64,000 nt of DNA from Actinernus sp. WN-2022 (GCA_030867875.1 JAOWCC010001589.1:85211537-85275536), one strand, 5' to 3'. Shown: positions 43,001 to 51,442, numbered from the stretch's first letter. Numbers and translations: made by a program. Notes: generated by a model not told the origin, from the sequence alone.

Positions 43001-44607
43001 CGGTAGTGTCAAGCAAATCCTGTTTTCCACCTCCAATCGATTGTCGATCTTTCTAAAACAGGATTATTGAAGTGATATATCAGGACGTGACTGTTTCCTG
43101 TAAAAGACCTATTCCGTTGAGTCCGTGAAGTCCTCGGAGTATGAAAGAGCAAGCCAAATTATTTGACTTAGTACCTGAACACCCAGATAAATCAGCGCAC
43201 GAGTCTTTTAGCCGCAAAATACGTTGACTGTTGTAAAGGAGTATATCGAACTTTAATTATCGCCGCATGTAATCAAAGCTTGGTCATTGTCAAATATTTT
43301 CCACCCAAGATGGTACCAAAGACAACAGAACCCAGTCCTTAACTCGTTTCGGTATTGACCAATTACTGTTTACGGGATTGGTGACGAGTGTGAACCCTGT
43401 TTGCCGATCGCTCCAGGATCACTAATGGTTGTTAACTGTATAGTTATGACGTTTGATTACTGGATTAGCATATAAACCAAGGCTATACATCCATCTATTT
43501 CACCAGGCAACTTGGAATACACCCGTTAGCACAACGTACAGCGGTCATCAAATCTACTCATCTGGTGCGGAATGGGGAGGAGCAGAACTCTCCCAAAAGC
43601 TGAACCTGATGGAGCTGGCTGGACTGGGGGACAGTACCGATACCTACCTCACGAACTCTACCAAGTTATTCTGGCTTGCGTCCATCTCAAGACTCAGCTT
43701 CTTCCTTTCTTGGTACAGCAAGATTGTGCCAAACGGACCAGAGATCTTACACCGCGAGTTTGGCGTGGACATGTCAACCGCTGCCCGTCAAACTAAGGCC
43801 AATGCTGAAGCGCTCTGGGAGAAGATGGGAAGCCCTCAGAAAATGGCTCAAGCCAACGCCATCATCAAGAAACTGCTGGGCGGAGGAATGGACAGGAGGG
43901 AAGTGAAAGAAGAAGATCATTTATTTGGATCTGATGGCGTGGTTTCAATCGACAGCGAGGGTAACGCGTGTGCCATGATACACACTATCAACAGCAACCT
44001 ATGGGGGACTGGTCTGTTTGTCCAGGGAACGGCTCTAAACCGTGCCGGTGCGGTTTTCAAAAGTTACGTTAAAGTATCGAAACCAGGAGGGCGACTGCCT
44101 TCTGCTTTGCAGCCTGCAATCGCTTTGAAAGCTGCTTTGAACGCAGCTTCAACAGAAAAAGACAAAGGAGAAGAACGGCTTGCAGATATAGAACTAGTAG
44201 ATACTTTACAGTTGAAAGATTACAAGAAAATCAGATCGGACGACGAGAATGAACGCAGACCAGCTGTCCTCGCAGTATCGGTGGTCGGCCAGTCGTACTC
44301 AATGGCCACCCCACAGTTCATCACCGGCATCCTGGACAGCCACATGACACCAAAAGAAGCCCTCGACTCGCCGACCATCTTGCTTCCTTCCTCGGGAACG
44401 TATTACCAAGATGTCCGCATGGAAGAATTCGCAATGGACAAGCACGTGCTGAATGGCACTAGGGACCTGGGGCAGGCCATCACGCTGGTGGATTTTGCCG
44501 CGTTCAATGGAGCCTTGGGACTAGGCGTTATCGCTACTGTTGACGAGGACGGAACGATGTACGCGGGATGCAACTCGGCACGCTGGGGCCTCGCCGAGGG
44601 CGTCTGA
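24755..44607 (+). CDS. gamma-glutamyltranspeptidase-family protein, four exons
   Basis: Exons 24755-25040, 38063-38419, 41947-42152 and 43507-44607 have canonical GT/AG junctions in phases 1, 1 and 0 and encode 649 residues, longer than the usual 550-600. GGT-family proteins are Ntn hydrolases that self-cleave before a catalytic Thr and transfer or hydrolyse gamma-glutamyl groups, typically of glutathione. Seen here: a signal peptide (MCWILVFHVCFFLQGCAQ), the SGKGIVSGTTNAFAV and GGNAMDAC start of the fold, LVPGFIAGV, the ITTEDMANYQ and STTYSGHQIYS segments, and a C-terminal small-subunit region. The usual Thr-Ser/Thr-His motif is replaced by FGSDGVVSIDSEGN (Ser425, Asp426), the glutamate-binding R-E-x-AP motif by DGGWNVP, and the SSM motif by PSAL. 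Similar divergent forms occur in bacteria (recalled, not searched). True activity is unknown. Intron 1 is 13 kb of mobile elements. Confidence 0.85.
25262..26685 (-). mobile_element. LINE retrotransposon fragment, 5'-truncated, frameshifted
   Basis: On the minus strand the reverse transcriptase starts at KQGCMLSPTLFNLFLYDLA and reaches the catalytic YADDLVLIS, then breaks frame. A second frame (26396-25929) has the thumb region (YKYLGRTFTYVGTRAFARQE, GSEVWGVD). The tail (about 25700-25500) reads TKLRISNHCLQIE and a CTKC zinc knuckle with a frameshift. An ATT-rich tail lies at 25262-25280. It sits in intron 1 of the GGT gene, antisense to it. Confidence 0.85.
26981..27276. mobile_element. MITE, about 38-bp imperfect TIRs
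   Basis: Left GCGACTACTAAAGCCGGGG, AACTTAGACAACG and right CGTTGTCTAAGTGGCCCCGG, TACAGTAGTCGC are inverted copies. The core contains CCAATCA motifs. No coding capacity. Confidence 0.75.
27358..27603. mobile_element. foldback MITE, about 110-bp arms
   Basis: Arms from TGCATAAGTCCTGGTGACTA through GTCAACGAGGCCGGTAGG to the CGAACATTCGTTCAGTGCA region are nearly perfect inverted copies around a 20-bp loop (GCATAGCAAATTAACGGC). No target duplication is evident. Confidence 0.88.
27604..28713. other. intron 1 of the GGT gene; no gene seen
   Basis: It contains three to four copies of an 18-bp ATACTACCCTCTCTCCCC repeat at 27737-27793 and otherwise unassigned AT-rich DNA. Confidence 0.5.
29030..29230. 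repeat. DIRS split direct repeat, copy A2
   Basis: Same orientation and sequence as 37408-37608, including ATGCATGCGATGGTTGAGCG. Only a few substitutions separate them. Confidence 0.85.
29387..30362 (-). pseudogene. DIRS tyrosine recombinase, two frames
   Basis: The N-terminal frame (30362-29829) has an SAM-like core-binding region (RNYIRSFNRWVSFAENK). The C-terminal frame (29848-29387) has the catalytic H-x-x-R as LGLHSFRAGGAT and RHGRW. The nucleophilic Tyr expected between RHGRW and the terminal KSLGL is not seen in this frame. The frames overlap by 20 bp, which is consistent with a frameshift. In intact elements this enzyme inserts the circular DNA copy without target duplication. Confidence 0.8.
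30594..31666 (-). pseudogene. DIRS RNase H and downstream pol segment, broken
   Basis: The frame 31346-30594 shows QWFTDNQNVVRIITRGS and the WIPRESNTVADHLSK motif of RNase H, then IDRFATPYNSQCQRFNSRFW typical of DIRS pol. The segment 31660-31394 encodes the RT-RNase H connection (ESRTSWTAFVPLSS). Its upstream part is displaced by the palindrome at 31673. Confidence 0.8.
31667..31672. repeat. target-site duplication, left copy
   Basis: GACGCC, repeated at 35539-35544. Confidence 0.8.
32541..32768 (+). pseudogene. Polinton-type integrase C-terminus with chromodomain, left arm
   Basis: The last 54 codons before TAA (32604-32765; stop 32766-32768) read through a chromodomain: YRVEKVFKKRKRK, EYLVQWKRYPESFNTW, with the aromatic W and the Y/F-x-x-W ending conserved. 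Just upstream the same frame shows PPVYRLKDYHG, like the SH3-fold end of the integrase core, with two in-frame stops. The catalytic core is absent, so this is a dead remnant. Confidence 0.75.
33498..33840. repeat. GC-rich palindrome centre
   Basis: Arrays of CGCCCGCCGCCCGTCAACG and CTCCTCCTCCCTCC (33498-33645) mirror as GGGAGGAGGAGG and GACGGGCGTCGACGGGCG (33715-33835). Between them lie AAGCTTCCTTATGTTA, a short spacer and its complement. Open frames here are repeat artefacts. Confidence 0.85.
34566..34793 (-). pseudogene. Polinton-type integrase C-terminus with chromodomain, right arm
   Basis: Inverted copy of the left-arm fragment with the same stop (34568-34566) and the same chromodomain. 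The two copies face each other across the palindrome centre. Confidence 0.75.
35539..35544. repeat. target-site duplication, right copy
   Basis: GACGCC, matching 31667-31672 directly outside the palindrome ends. Confidence 0.8.
35545..36501 (-). pseudogene. DIRS reverse transcriptase, frameshifted
   Basis: Frame 36501-35974 contains KKRLILDLRHVNPHLF and FTFDIKSAYRHVEI (motif A). Frame 35961-35701 has LPFGLSTAPYLFTKLLRP and the catalytic VYFDDG. The thumb and connection continue to about 35545 (TWLGHIFNMVENK, AGQVVSMSRG) with another frameshift, where the palindromic insertion begins. Confidence 0.85.
36543..37380 (-). pseudogene. DIRS Gag-like protein with zinc knuckle
   Basis: Overlapping frames (37455-37228, 37026-36682, 36908-36543) give an N-terminal MDPAVLVAIEQSQANILSK, a charged middle, and a CCHC knuckle CFGCGKPGHWRSEC. 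Frames are interrupted, so this is not expressed as one protein. Confidence 0.7.
37408..37608. repeat. DIRS split direct repeat, copy A1
   Basis: Outer copy of the repeat at 29030-29230; marks the 5' end of the element. Confidence 0.85.
37631..37803. mobile_element. MITE with YY1-like and CRE-like motifs, copy 1
   Basis: Inverted arms: AAACTCATTTGAATTTCCTG, CGCCGCCATCTTGGAT, TGACGTCACAGTGTTGC and their complements on the right (CCAAGATGGCGCCGCG). It abuts the outer end of the DIRS element in GGT intron 1. Confidence 0.8.
37900..37927 (+). repeat. poly-G tract (28 G)
   Basis: Uninterrupted G run 135 bp before GGT-family exon 2. Confidence 0.9.
38063..38419 (+). CDS. GGT-family exon 2
   Basis: Acceptor TTTACCGACAG|AGGTCG, donor CCGGAAG|GTGGGT, phase 1 to 1, 357 nt. 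It encodes YVSYGGVTNIVYYDKTSDQ, SLDGGWNVPEHLNP and NTVLVPGFIAGVADAADKF, matching the large-subunit core. The family's substrate-binding Arg is not at its usual place. Confidence 0.85.
38420..39085. other. GGT intron 2, left part; nothing seen
   Basis: AT-rich sequence without an open frame of note. Confidence 0.5.
39086..39304 (+). repeat. 31-bp tandem repeat carrying CArG boxes
   Basis: Seven copies of AATATGACCATATTAGGATC plus TTGTACATTGT. Six units hold CCATATTAGG (first at 39092-39101), a consensus SRF-binding CArG box; the seventh has lost two bases (CCATTTAGG). Confidence 0.9.
39442..39726. mobile_element. MITE, AAGGCCCTTTGCAGCTAACA ends, copy 1
   Basis: The left end reappears inverted as GTTAGCTGCAAAGGGCCT at 39709-39726. 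The interior shares CCACCTCCAATCGATTGTCG with a second copy at 42.92-43.11 kb. E-box CACGTG motifs lie inside both arms. Confidence 0.75.
39826..39905 (+). mobile_element. tRNA-like SINE, plus-strand copy
   Basis: A-box-like GTGGTCTAATGGTTAACGC, B-box-like CGAGTTCAGATCTC, then ATCGGCATCGTATC and T-rich sequence. The flanking TCAGCC and CCCTTTGTATTTGGT are mirrored by the copy at 40.38-40.46 kb. Confidence 0.6.
40380..40460 (-). mobile_element. tRNA-like SINE, minus-strand copy
   Basis: Minus-strand GGGTTCAAGTCTCCGTATCG and GGCATCGTATC match the family at 39.83 kb. The A-box part is replaced or lost. It forms an inverted pair with that copy. Confidence 0.55.
40530..40860. repeat. AT microsatellites and imperfect hairpins
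   Basis: TATATA runs near 40545-40563, 40668-40688 and 40822-40848. A hairpin with GAATAAAGGTGAAAGA arms spans 40567-40623, and a second imperfect inverted pair with CCTTTTGT and AACATTG blocks follows. Confidence 0.7.
40861..41946. other. GGT intron 2, right part; no gene seen
   Basis: Contains a GTATGTATGTATGT run near 40888-40901 and otherwise AT-rich unassigned sequence. Confidence 0.45.
41947..42152 (+). CDS. GGT-family exon 3
   Basis: Acceptor TTTACTTTAAAG|GAAGAA (weak pyrimidine tract), donor TATCAG|GTATGC, phase 1 to 0. It encodes KIFTNPATG, the helix MFARDLAAYVQANKGTITT and EDMANYQ, which is the family's conserved turn before the second half. Confidence 0.8.
42262..42530. mobile_element. 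MITE with YY1-like and CRE-like motifs, copy 2
   Basis: Related to the element at 37.63 kb: AAACTCATTTGAATTTCC and its complement form the arms, with CCAAGATGGCGGCG (42449-42462) and TGACGTCA (42434-42441). The outer arms (GTTTGTTTCCTGTAAATTCG) extend the inverted homology. It lies in GGT intron 3. Confidence 0.7.
42922..43110. mobile_element. MITE, copy 2 of the 39.44-kb family
   Basis: Shares CCACCTCCAATCGATTGTCG and the ends GGGCCTTTTGC and TGTAAAAGACC, more diverged than copy 1. In GGT intron 3. Confidence 0.65.
43507..44607 (+). CDS. GGT-family exon 4 (terminal)
   Basis: Acceptor CATCTATTTCACCAG|GCAACT, phase 0, 366 codons and TGA at 44605-44607. It carries TYSGHQIYSSGAEWGG, the region aligned to the autocleavage site (FGSDGVVSIDSEGN, no Thr), PGGRLPSALQPA and a C-terminal VIATVDEDGTMYAGC strand. 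Confidence 0.88.
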   Translation, partial: ATWNTPVSTTYSGHQIYSSGAEWGGAELSQKLNLMELAGLGDSTDTYLTNSTKLFWLASISRLSFFLSWYSKIVPNGPEILHREFGVDMSTAARQTKANAEALWEKMGSPQKMAQANAIIKKLLGGGMDRREVKEEDHLFGSDGVVSIDSEGNACAMIHTINSNLWGTGLFVQGTALNRAGAVFKSYVKVSKPGGRLPSALQPAIALKAALNAASTEKDKGEERLADIELVDTLQLKDYKKIRSDDENERRPAVLAVSVVGQSYSMATPQFITGILDSHMTPKEALDSPTILLPSSGTYYQDVRMEEFAMDKHVLNGTRDLGQAITLVDFAAFNGALGLGVIATVDEDGTMYAGCNSARWGLAEGV

Positions 44608-44641
44608 CTGATGTAATCAGTCGGACTGTCACGACCTTTCT

Positions 44642-44964
44642 TTCCCTGCTAGCAGAGGTCTCTCTCTGTCTTGGTAAAATGGAAGGCGAGGAAGAGACCT
44701 CTGCCGACATCCGACGCTTTCTCTGTCACGCATGCGTGAAGTTTCCTTGGCAACAAGTGACGCGATCTCACGTGTACTTATGAGCGCACGAAACGAAACA
44801 ACTGTAGCAAACAACTGACGCGTACAGCTATTTCCGGTAAAACGTGTTTTCGAAACTGGTTTGACTCGTCCATGAATGTGGACGGCAAGCGTTGGATGTC
44901 GGCAGAGGTCTCTCCCTCGCCTTCCATTTTATCAATACAGAGAGAGACGTCTGCTAGCAGGGAA
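44642..44964. mobile_element. Mutator-like MITE with 9-bp target duplication
   Basis: 323 bp with about 90-bp TIRs (TTCCCTGCTAGCAGAGGTCT and inverted copy; inner TGTCGGCAGAGGTCTC). The 9-mer GACCTTTCT is directly repeated at 44633-44641 and 44965-44973. Long TIRs with a 9-bp duplication fit the Mutator superfamily. It starts 35 bp after the GGT-family stop codon, so it lies in the 3' UTR. Confidence 0.85.
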
Positions 44965-45705
44965 GACCTTTCTACGAGGCTCAATGAAACAATTTTAAAT
45001 AACCTTAAACACGTGTAGGTTGAGCAATAGTTGACGTGTATTACCGGGTAGTTTTCTGTAAGTTTAATCAGTGAGAAAGCCAGGAGAAGCCTCTAAACCT
45101 GAACATGTGCTATCGGTCGCTTCGCTTCAACACTAACGGAATATTAACGGATTTTTAGGATTCCCTTTCAGTTCAGATACATCCTGGTTTTACTAATCCT
45201 CGTTCCTAGTGCCCCCTTAACTTAACTGAAAAATCGCAGGCCCTGGTAAGGAGCCGGCGTGTACCATCGAACGAGCTACAGCATTGGCTTACTCAACAAA
45301 ACACCCTAACCTGTAGACCGTACAGTACAAAAACAAGAGCTACAGTATAGTGGTGCAATCAGAATACAGGTTTCGAACAGAACTGTATTACCCTGGTAAG
45401 ACACTAATGGAGCAGGATTGTGATTGGCTGTTGAACAACAGCTGCGCGCAGTTCAAAAGGTTAAAACTCTTCACGCACCCGAATTGTCACCATGTATTTC
45501 GATTTCCATTGGCCGAGAAAAACGAGACAGTAAACCTTGCGAAGCGAAAAAAAGGTATTCCCCTTCGAGGGTAAAAGTCAAAGCTTTCTTTAGGATAAAT
45601 TAAGATAGATCGTTTATTGAATGGCAATTTCAAGGTCTTCTCTGCAGTTCAGCAAAATAACAAGATGACACTGAAATTAAACCGAAACCGTACAAATTTT
45701 GAATC

Positions 45706-45711
45706 AATAAA
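45706..45711 (+). terminator. candidate polyadenylation signal of the GGT-family gene
   Basis: AATAAA about 1.1 kb after the stop. Position is plausible only; no other evidence. Confidence 0.25.
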
Positions 45712-46578
45712 AACCTTTACTTCGCCAGCACCGACTGAAGGCGGATAAGAAAAGATTCACACAATGCCGTAAAATAAACCCGAGAGTTCGATACGTATCA
45801 TTTTCTGGACTGATTTCTGTTCTGTTTTTTTTTTGCACAAAGTCGACTGCATAATATTGTTTCATTTGTGATTTTTGAATTGCACTGCAATGGCCGCGGA
45901 AGTAAAATTTCCTACTGGTATGCGTAGTTTTAATGTCCTAGAATCTTGATAAGTCGAGGAGGTACTGGGAACGAGGATGGGTAGTATTACGCAACGCATC
46001 CTCGCTCTTGAATTACCAATAATCAGTATTAAAATGGCAAACACGCTTGAAATACCGATTATTGGTAATTCTACGACAAATCCTAACCCGAACCCTAACC
46101 ATCGGACGAGTTCACGAGTAAACGACGGGTTCTCACTCACCTAGAGCTAGGGTTCAAGGTAAACAAGAAGAGAAGGTAAACGAGAGAAAATGTGTTTTGA
46201 GCGCTCCTACTCGGGATCGTACTCGTTTGCGTGTTGTGCTTGGTAGTGCAGGCGTCACGCCCACTACACTAAGCGCGTCTACCGCCGTTCGGATTTGGAC
46301 AATTGTTTATCTTTATCCTTGACTGGTTTTAAGAATGTCATTGTTTAATTTGCGTTCCAGAATTAGCGATTATTGATAATTGAAGAGCAAAAGCCAATTA
46401 CTGATTATTGGAAATTCTAGAGCGAGGATATGTTGTATTACGATACCTTCCACTATTCTTTTGTCCAAATAAACTCCATTTCGAGCCGTTTAGTAGACAA
46501 CGGTTATCGCATCTCGCTCACTCCGGATTGGGATACCTATGTTTTATACTGGTCATGAAATATTCCCACATTTAGCTT
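45712..46578. other. intergenic; possible SINE remnant
   Basis: Minus-strand motifs near 46280-46205 (TTAGTGTAGTGGGCGTGACG and, about 40 bp on, CGATCCCGAGTAGGAGCGC) resemble A- and B-boxes. Otherwise nothing is supported. Confidence 0.3.
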
Positions 46579-46652
46579 GGATCACGTGATCAAATATCCC
46601 TGCGATCTAAGATGGTGATCTTAGATCGCAGGGAGATTTGATCACGTGATCC
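46579..46652. repeat. near-perfect hairpin, about 35-bp arms
   Basis: GGATCACGTGATCAAAT and CCCTGCGATCTAAGAT are repeated as the complement with a loop of only about 4 bp (GGTG). The ends carry the palindrome GATCACGTGATC. Confidence 0.85.
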
Positions 46653-47726
46653 AGCCTTTTCCTGTCAGCCTCTGCCTGCCAGCCAAGGACGGGGAACGGG
46701 GATACCGGTATATGGAAATCCATATTTCGGTATTTTGAGACCCTGGCGGAACACCAGTAAATACTTTGTGTAGGGGGACGTATGAGGTTAATAATCTTCG
46801 TGTTTTTCCAGCTAATTAATGAAATGTAATTTTTAAAGGGATACTTAAATCTAATGCTGTGTTTGTTTGTCGTGTAAATTGTAGATGTCACTGATGGACT
46901 ACCCTGGTTTCAGAGGTTTTCTCCGTTTCTTAGAGAGAGTCGCAAAGCGGTGATCAGCGAGCCACGTAGAAAACCTCTGGTAGCAGCGGCACGAATCTCA
47001 TGCTAACGATAGGTGGCAATTAACATTACAAGATCAATTAACAAGCAACCAATCACAACACACATCACACGTGGTGTTTTGGTCTTGGGTAGCAGAAAAG
47101 GAAAAGTGGTAGTCGTAAAATAATAGAAAGGAAATATTTTGAATACGTGCGTCACTGAACGGAAACGATTACTTCAACATCAACAACGACGGCCAAGCGC
47201 TTCAAAATGTTTCATTTCTGCTCTTTGGCCCAAAGATATTCACGGACCTACGTGTGCTTGTGCTTTCTTTTTCCCTTTGATACCTTGATCGTCTTCAGAT
47301 AACAGCGGTAGTTGTGCTAGTTGCGCTGGCCAACAGCGCATGAACCCTACTTATTACACAATGGGTGATTTCGACCTTTGCCTAGATAAGATCTTAGGCG
47401 ATCCTTCACATTTACTCATTCCCGCTTGCAAAATTATTTAGCTTTTGACGTCCTGTCATACGAGTGCGTACCCTTGCGAGCGTGTCCGATAACTTATGCC
47501 TGAGTTCCTAAAGTTTGAAATGCATTTAGAGACAGAGAAGCAGCATTCTTGATTTCGAAAAGTCCGTTCAATTTCAACTAGAAGAATGTAAAGGTGAACG
47601 ACAAGACAGATGTTCTAAAGATTCGCTTCAGACTAATTAAGTTGGTCGTATACAGCGGGTAAACATTCAAGAAAAAGAGAGTACGACCAAGAAGATCAAG
47701 TCAACTATACCCGGCCCAGTCCCAGA
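46653..47726. other. intergenic; no gene seen
   Basis: A GAGGTTTTCTCCGTTTCT segment at 46913-46930 is related to the ends of the next element. No coding region is recognised. Confidence 0.45.
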
Positions 47727-47965
47727 GCTGAGGTTTTCTCCGGTTGCTCAGAGAACACAGATCAGAATTTTTTTCACAGCTGTTGATTTGTTCCAACTCT
47801 GCTGCCGGTTTATTCATGATAAACTTTTATAATATGACCTTCACTGCCTTCAAATGTATTGTCGTGGTGAGATCAGTCAACTGCCACCCGCTACGCGAAG
47901 TTTCGTTCTCTTCTCTCGATCTCTAGCCTTTCTCTGAGCTGAACGGAGAAAACCTCTGTGACAAG
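47727..47965. mobile_element. MITE-like element with GAGGTTTTCTCCG ends
   Basis: AGAGCTGAGGTTTTCTCCGG with GCTCAGAGAA at the left is inverted at the right (TTCTCTGAGCTGAACGGAGA, AAACCTCTG). No protein. Confidence 0.55.
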
Positions 47966-48053
47966 GGTACACGTCGCCAGTGATGCCTTTGTCAAGCTGG
48001 CATCTCATTATCTATTGTTAATAAAGTGCGGTGGAATCTCATTATCTATTTTC

Positions 48054-49595
48054 TTTTCCACAAAGTGAGCGAGCTCCAACGATGAAAGACCTAGACCTGG
48101 ATCTAGAGAAATTACCAATCGATCGAGCTCTAGGCATGCAGTGGAACGTTGAGCAAGTTACGTTCAGTTTCCGAACCATTCGAGAGATCAAGGCTAATAC
48201 AAGAATAGGTATTCTTTCCATCCTATCATCAATGTATGATCCACTTGGGTTTGCTGCACCCTTAATACTTCCAGCGAAAATACTACTACTGATAAGAGCT
48301 GTGTAAAGAATATGGATGGGATGATGTCATCCAAGATGGAGAACTTGAGCGGTGGCAAGAGTGGGCGAATAGTATTGGCAATCTAAGTGATGTTACGGTG
48401 CCGCGCTGTGTAAGGACACAAGAGTTTGGTGAAATAGAATCAATCCAGCTTCATCACCTCTCGGATGCCTCCACGGAAGGATACGGTGCTGTGTCATACT
48501 TACGCCTGATTAGTGTGGATGGCAACATCAGTATCCTGTTGGGCAAAGCAAGAGTTGCCCCCCTAAAGACGGTAACAATTCCCAGATTAGAATTAACGAC
48601 TGCAACAATCCCTGTAAAGCTTCACAAGCAACTAAAAGAAGAACTAAGCCTACCCATCCATGAAGTTCTGCACATATTTCACCATTGTGTTACAGTACAT
48701 TCAAAGCTGTCACATACGATTGCAAACGTTTATTGCCAACCGGCTAGCAAGAATACACATGCAACATTTCATCCCCAGCGCAATGGCGTCGTGTTAGCTC
48801 GGAATTGAATCCTGCCGACTATACGTCCCGTAGCCTGAGAACAGACGAACGGGTGAAATTAAAGCGCTGGCTCGAAGGACCGGAGTTTCTGCAACAAGAC
48901 GAACGCTGTTGGCCAGCGCAACTAGCACAACAACCGCTGTTATCTGAAGACGATCAAGGTATCAAAGGGACAAAGAAAGCACAGCACACGCAATCACACA
49001 CGACGTTAGCTTGGACACTACTCAACATGGTATGGTTTACAGAAAGCGGTTGCCTGGTTACTGCGCTTTAAGAATTACTTGCTGTACCGAGCTGGCAAGT
49101 TTGAAGAGATGACAGGAGAACTGATCGTCAGAGGTCTCTAACGCAGCTGACGAAATCGTGAGATACTTACGACAGTATTTCCCGAAAGAGCTGGCCCTTC
49201 TCAAATCTGAGGCACAGCAGCACAGTTCAAATGATCGCTCAGATGGCAAGTCACCAGTGCCTTTGAGGGTATCTGGAAGGAGATTGAGCGACGCCACGTA
49301 TGTAAGTCCTCTCCGCAAGCTTGGCCTGGTCATCGTTAATGATATAATTCGAGTTGGTGGGCGCCTTGACAGAGCTACTACGATCAGCTACAGCGCCAAA
49401 CATCCAATCATTCTACCGAAAAAGCATCATGTGACAGATACAAGTATACGACATTACCACCAGCTATAAGGTCACATTGGAGCAAGCCAAGTCTTAGCTA
49501 CGATCAGGAAAAAGTACTGGATCTTGAGAGGAGCTATGGCAGTACGGCAAGTAGTGAATTGGAAGGAATGGATTAAGTGCAGACGATGGTCACCT
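48054..49595 (+). mobile_element. BEL/Pao LTR retrotransposon, internal pol fragment
   Basis: Successive frames show LPIDRALGMQWNVEQ and SILSSMYDPLGFAAPLILPA (RT end), HHLSDASTEGYGAVSYLR and VTIPRLELTTATI (RNase H), NPADYTSRS, then VGGRLDRATTISYSAKHPII and the HIGASQVLATIRKKYW zinc-binding part of the integrase. These phrases are characteristic of Pao/BEL pol. It lacks LTRs, gag, protease and the integrase core and is frameshifted at about 48305, 48805 and 49075-49150. It ends at a poly-C run. Confidence 0.85.
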
Positions 49596-49597
49596 CA

Positions 49598-49614
49598 CCC
49601 CCCCCCCCCCCCCC
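49598..49614 (+). repeat. poly-C tract (17 C)
   Basis: Directly terminates the BEL/Pao fragment in place of coding sequence. Confidence 0.85.
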
Positions 49615-50996
49615 GGATCTACATGTAACAATAGTTGTTGTGTAATACATATCCCATACTATGTTACCGTGTTTCCCAATAGATTTGAAACTATTTTGGG
49701 TTTAGATTTAGTGGATCCCAAGCAGTAACAGCCCGGCGATAATACATCAATTGTCTAAAATTTAGGAAGAAAGCAATTCCCAGACAGCCAATTCATTTAA
49801 AACCAAGATACCAACGTTCATTAGAATGTTCCGAGTGGTGACTCGGAAATTTCAAGGTTATCCAGTCTGTCTTTCTATTTTTATGAATAAGTTTTTCTCG
49901 CCCACTGTAATTTATGCTTTTAAATGAAGAATAAAATGAACAAGAGGCCCCGAGTGGCCTTAACTCGGGCCATCTATAGCATGTACTGCATGGAGTTCTA
50001 GCATAATTTTGTGTCAACATGGTTTGTGCTAGAGTAGCCAGAGAATTGTTTCTCTACTGATGCTTTTGTCTGTCAAATGTCAATGCCCCACGTATTCCGG
50101 GGGGGGGGGGGGGGGTTAGGTTAGGGTATGCATGTACATTTCAGCCACAATTTCCTTCAATTCTGTAGTTTAATATTACTTTCTTTTCAATATTGTTCCT
50201 TGAGGGTCGTTAGAATTACAAAAAAAACTTGGTATGGGTGTTGTTGATTGAAGTGCAATGGTTATTTGAGTAGTCTGCACGATATTGAGTCACTCAAATT
50301 TGATGCATTGTAATTATATCCGGTGCAGTACGACTACAAGAAATCAAGCAATTTAGAACAACAAATTCCACATGTTGCTATTCATTGTGAATAGTTAGGT
50401 AATGTCATTCTACATGTGAAATAAAGTCATCTATTTGTAATTCTCAATTATTAACAAACCAGTGGAGACGGCTGACATTCAGGCTAAATTCTCAATACAA
50501 TATTTTCGATTGAGGTCATAAACTATAGACCACCATTTTCTAGTATTAGTGAGCTGCCACTGTGCTAGTGCTCATTTTCTACATCTTGATAGCTTGCAAT
50601 GCAGGCGTTTTATTTGGGAAAGGCGTTTTATTTGGGAAACCGAAATATCATTCGTGAGCGGAAAACATCCACGAAAGCGGGGGAAACCACTAGAAATGAC
50701 TGCATTGCAGGCTAACATCTTGAAGGAGACTGAAACTTATAATGGCAGGCCACAAATAAACATGCAATGTCCACTCTTTTTATATCATTGGGGTCGCAGC
50801 AAGATTAATTTTCATTCCCAAATAATTCGTAAAAGTACTCGTACTCCTGATCATGACCGAGTGAAAGTGACGATGCTGACGCCAAGAACTGAGTAACAAC
50901 AACAACAATTACATTTATTTTCTCATAAGATGATAGAAATGTTTACGAGTAATAAGGCATAATAAGAAATACAATGATGAGAAGGTAGGTCCTTAA
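49615..50996. other. intergenic; poly-G tract, no gene seen
   Basis: A 17-G run lies at 50099-50115. Two copies of AGGCGTTTTATTTGGGAAA occur at 50602-50640. No protein is recognised. Confidence 0.5.
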
Positions 50997-51442
50997 AGTG
51001 CCTATGAAGCTTATTTTTTTATTTTAGATATCAATTCTACATCAAGTGAATAGTAGAATGGTAAAATATATCTTGTTTTGAATGCTGTGCCGCTGAGTTA
51101 AGGACATTTTAATATCCAAAATGCTAATTACATGACGTCACGGGAGGCATCAATTATTATACAATTTTTTGTTACAATTAAACAATTTTTTTAAATTATC
51201 AGTGTTATACCCATGGTTGAAATAAAATGATGTTAGAAATTTGTTTTCTTATATCAGTAGAACAGCCCATTTACAACCACTAAGAAGTGATTGCAGATGC
51301 CTCCCCTGACGTCATGCAATTAGCATTTTGGATATTAAAAACTCAGCGGCACAGCATTCAAAGCAAAATCTATTTTACCATTCTACTATTCACTTGATGT
51401 AGAATTGATATCTAAAATAAAAAAAATAGCTTCATAGGCACT
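50997..51442. mobile_element. 446-bp MITE with CRE-like motifs
   Basis: Long inverted arms (AGTGCCTATGAAGCT, TAGATATCAATTCTACATCA, TTGAATGCTGTGCCGCTGAG, CAAAATGCTAATTACATGAC) cover about 150 bp each. TGACGTCA is present in each arm (near 51134 and 51310). No coding. Confidence 0.88.

Noticed and set aside
43572..43906. Additional plus-strand frames of 74-76 codons
   Set aside because: Out-of-frame shadows of GGT-family exon 4.
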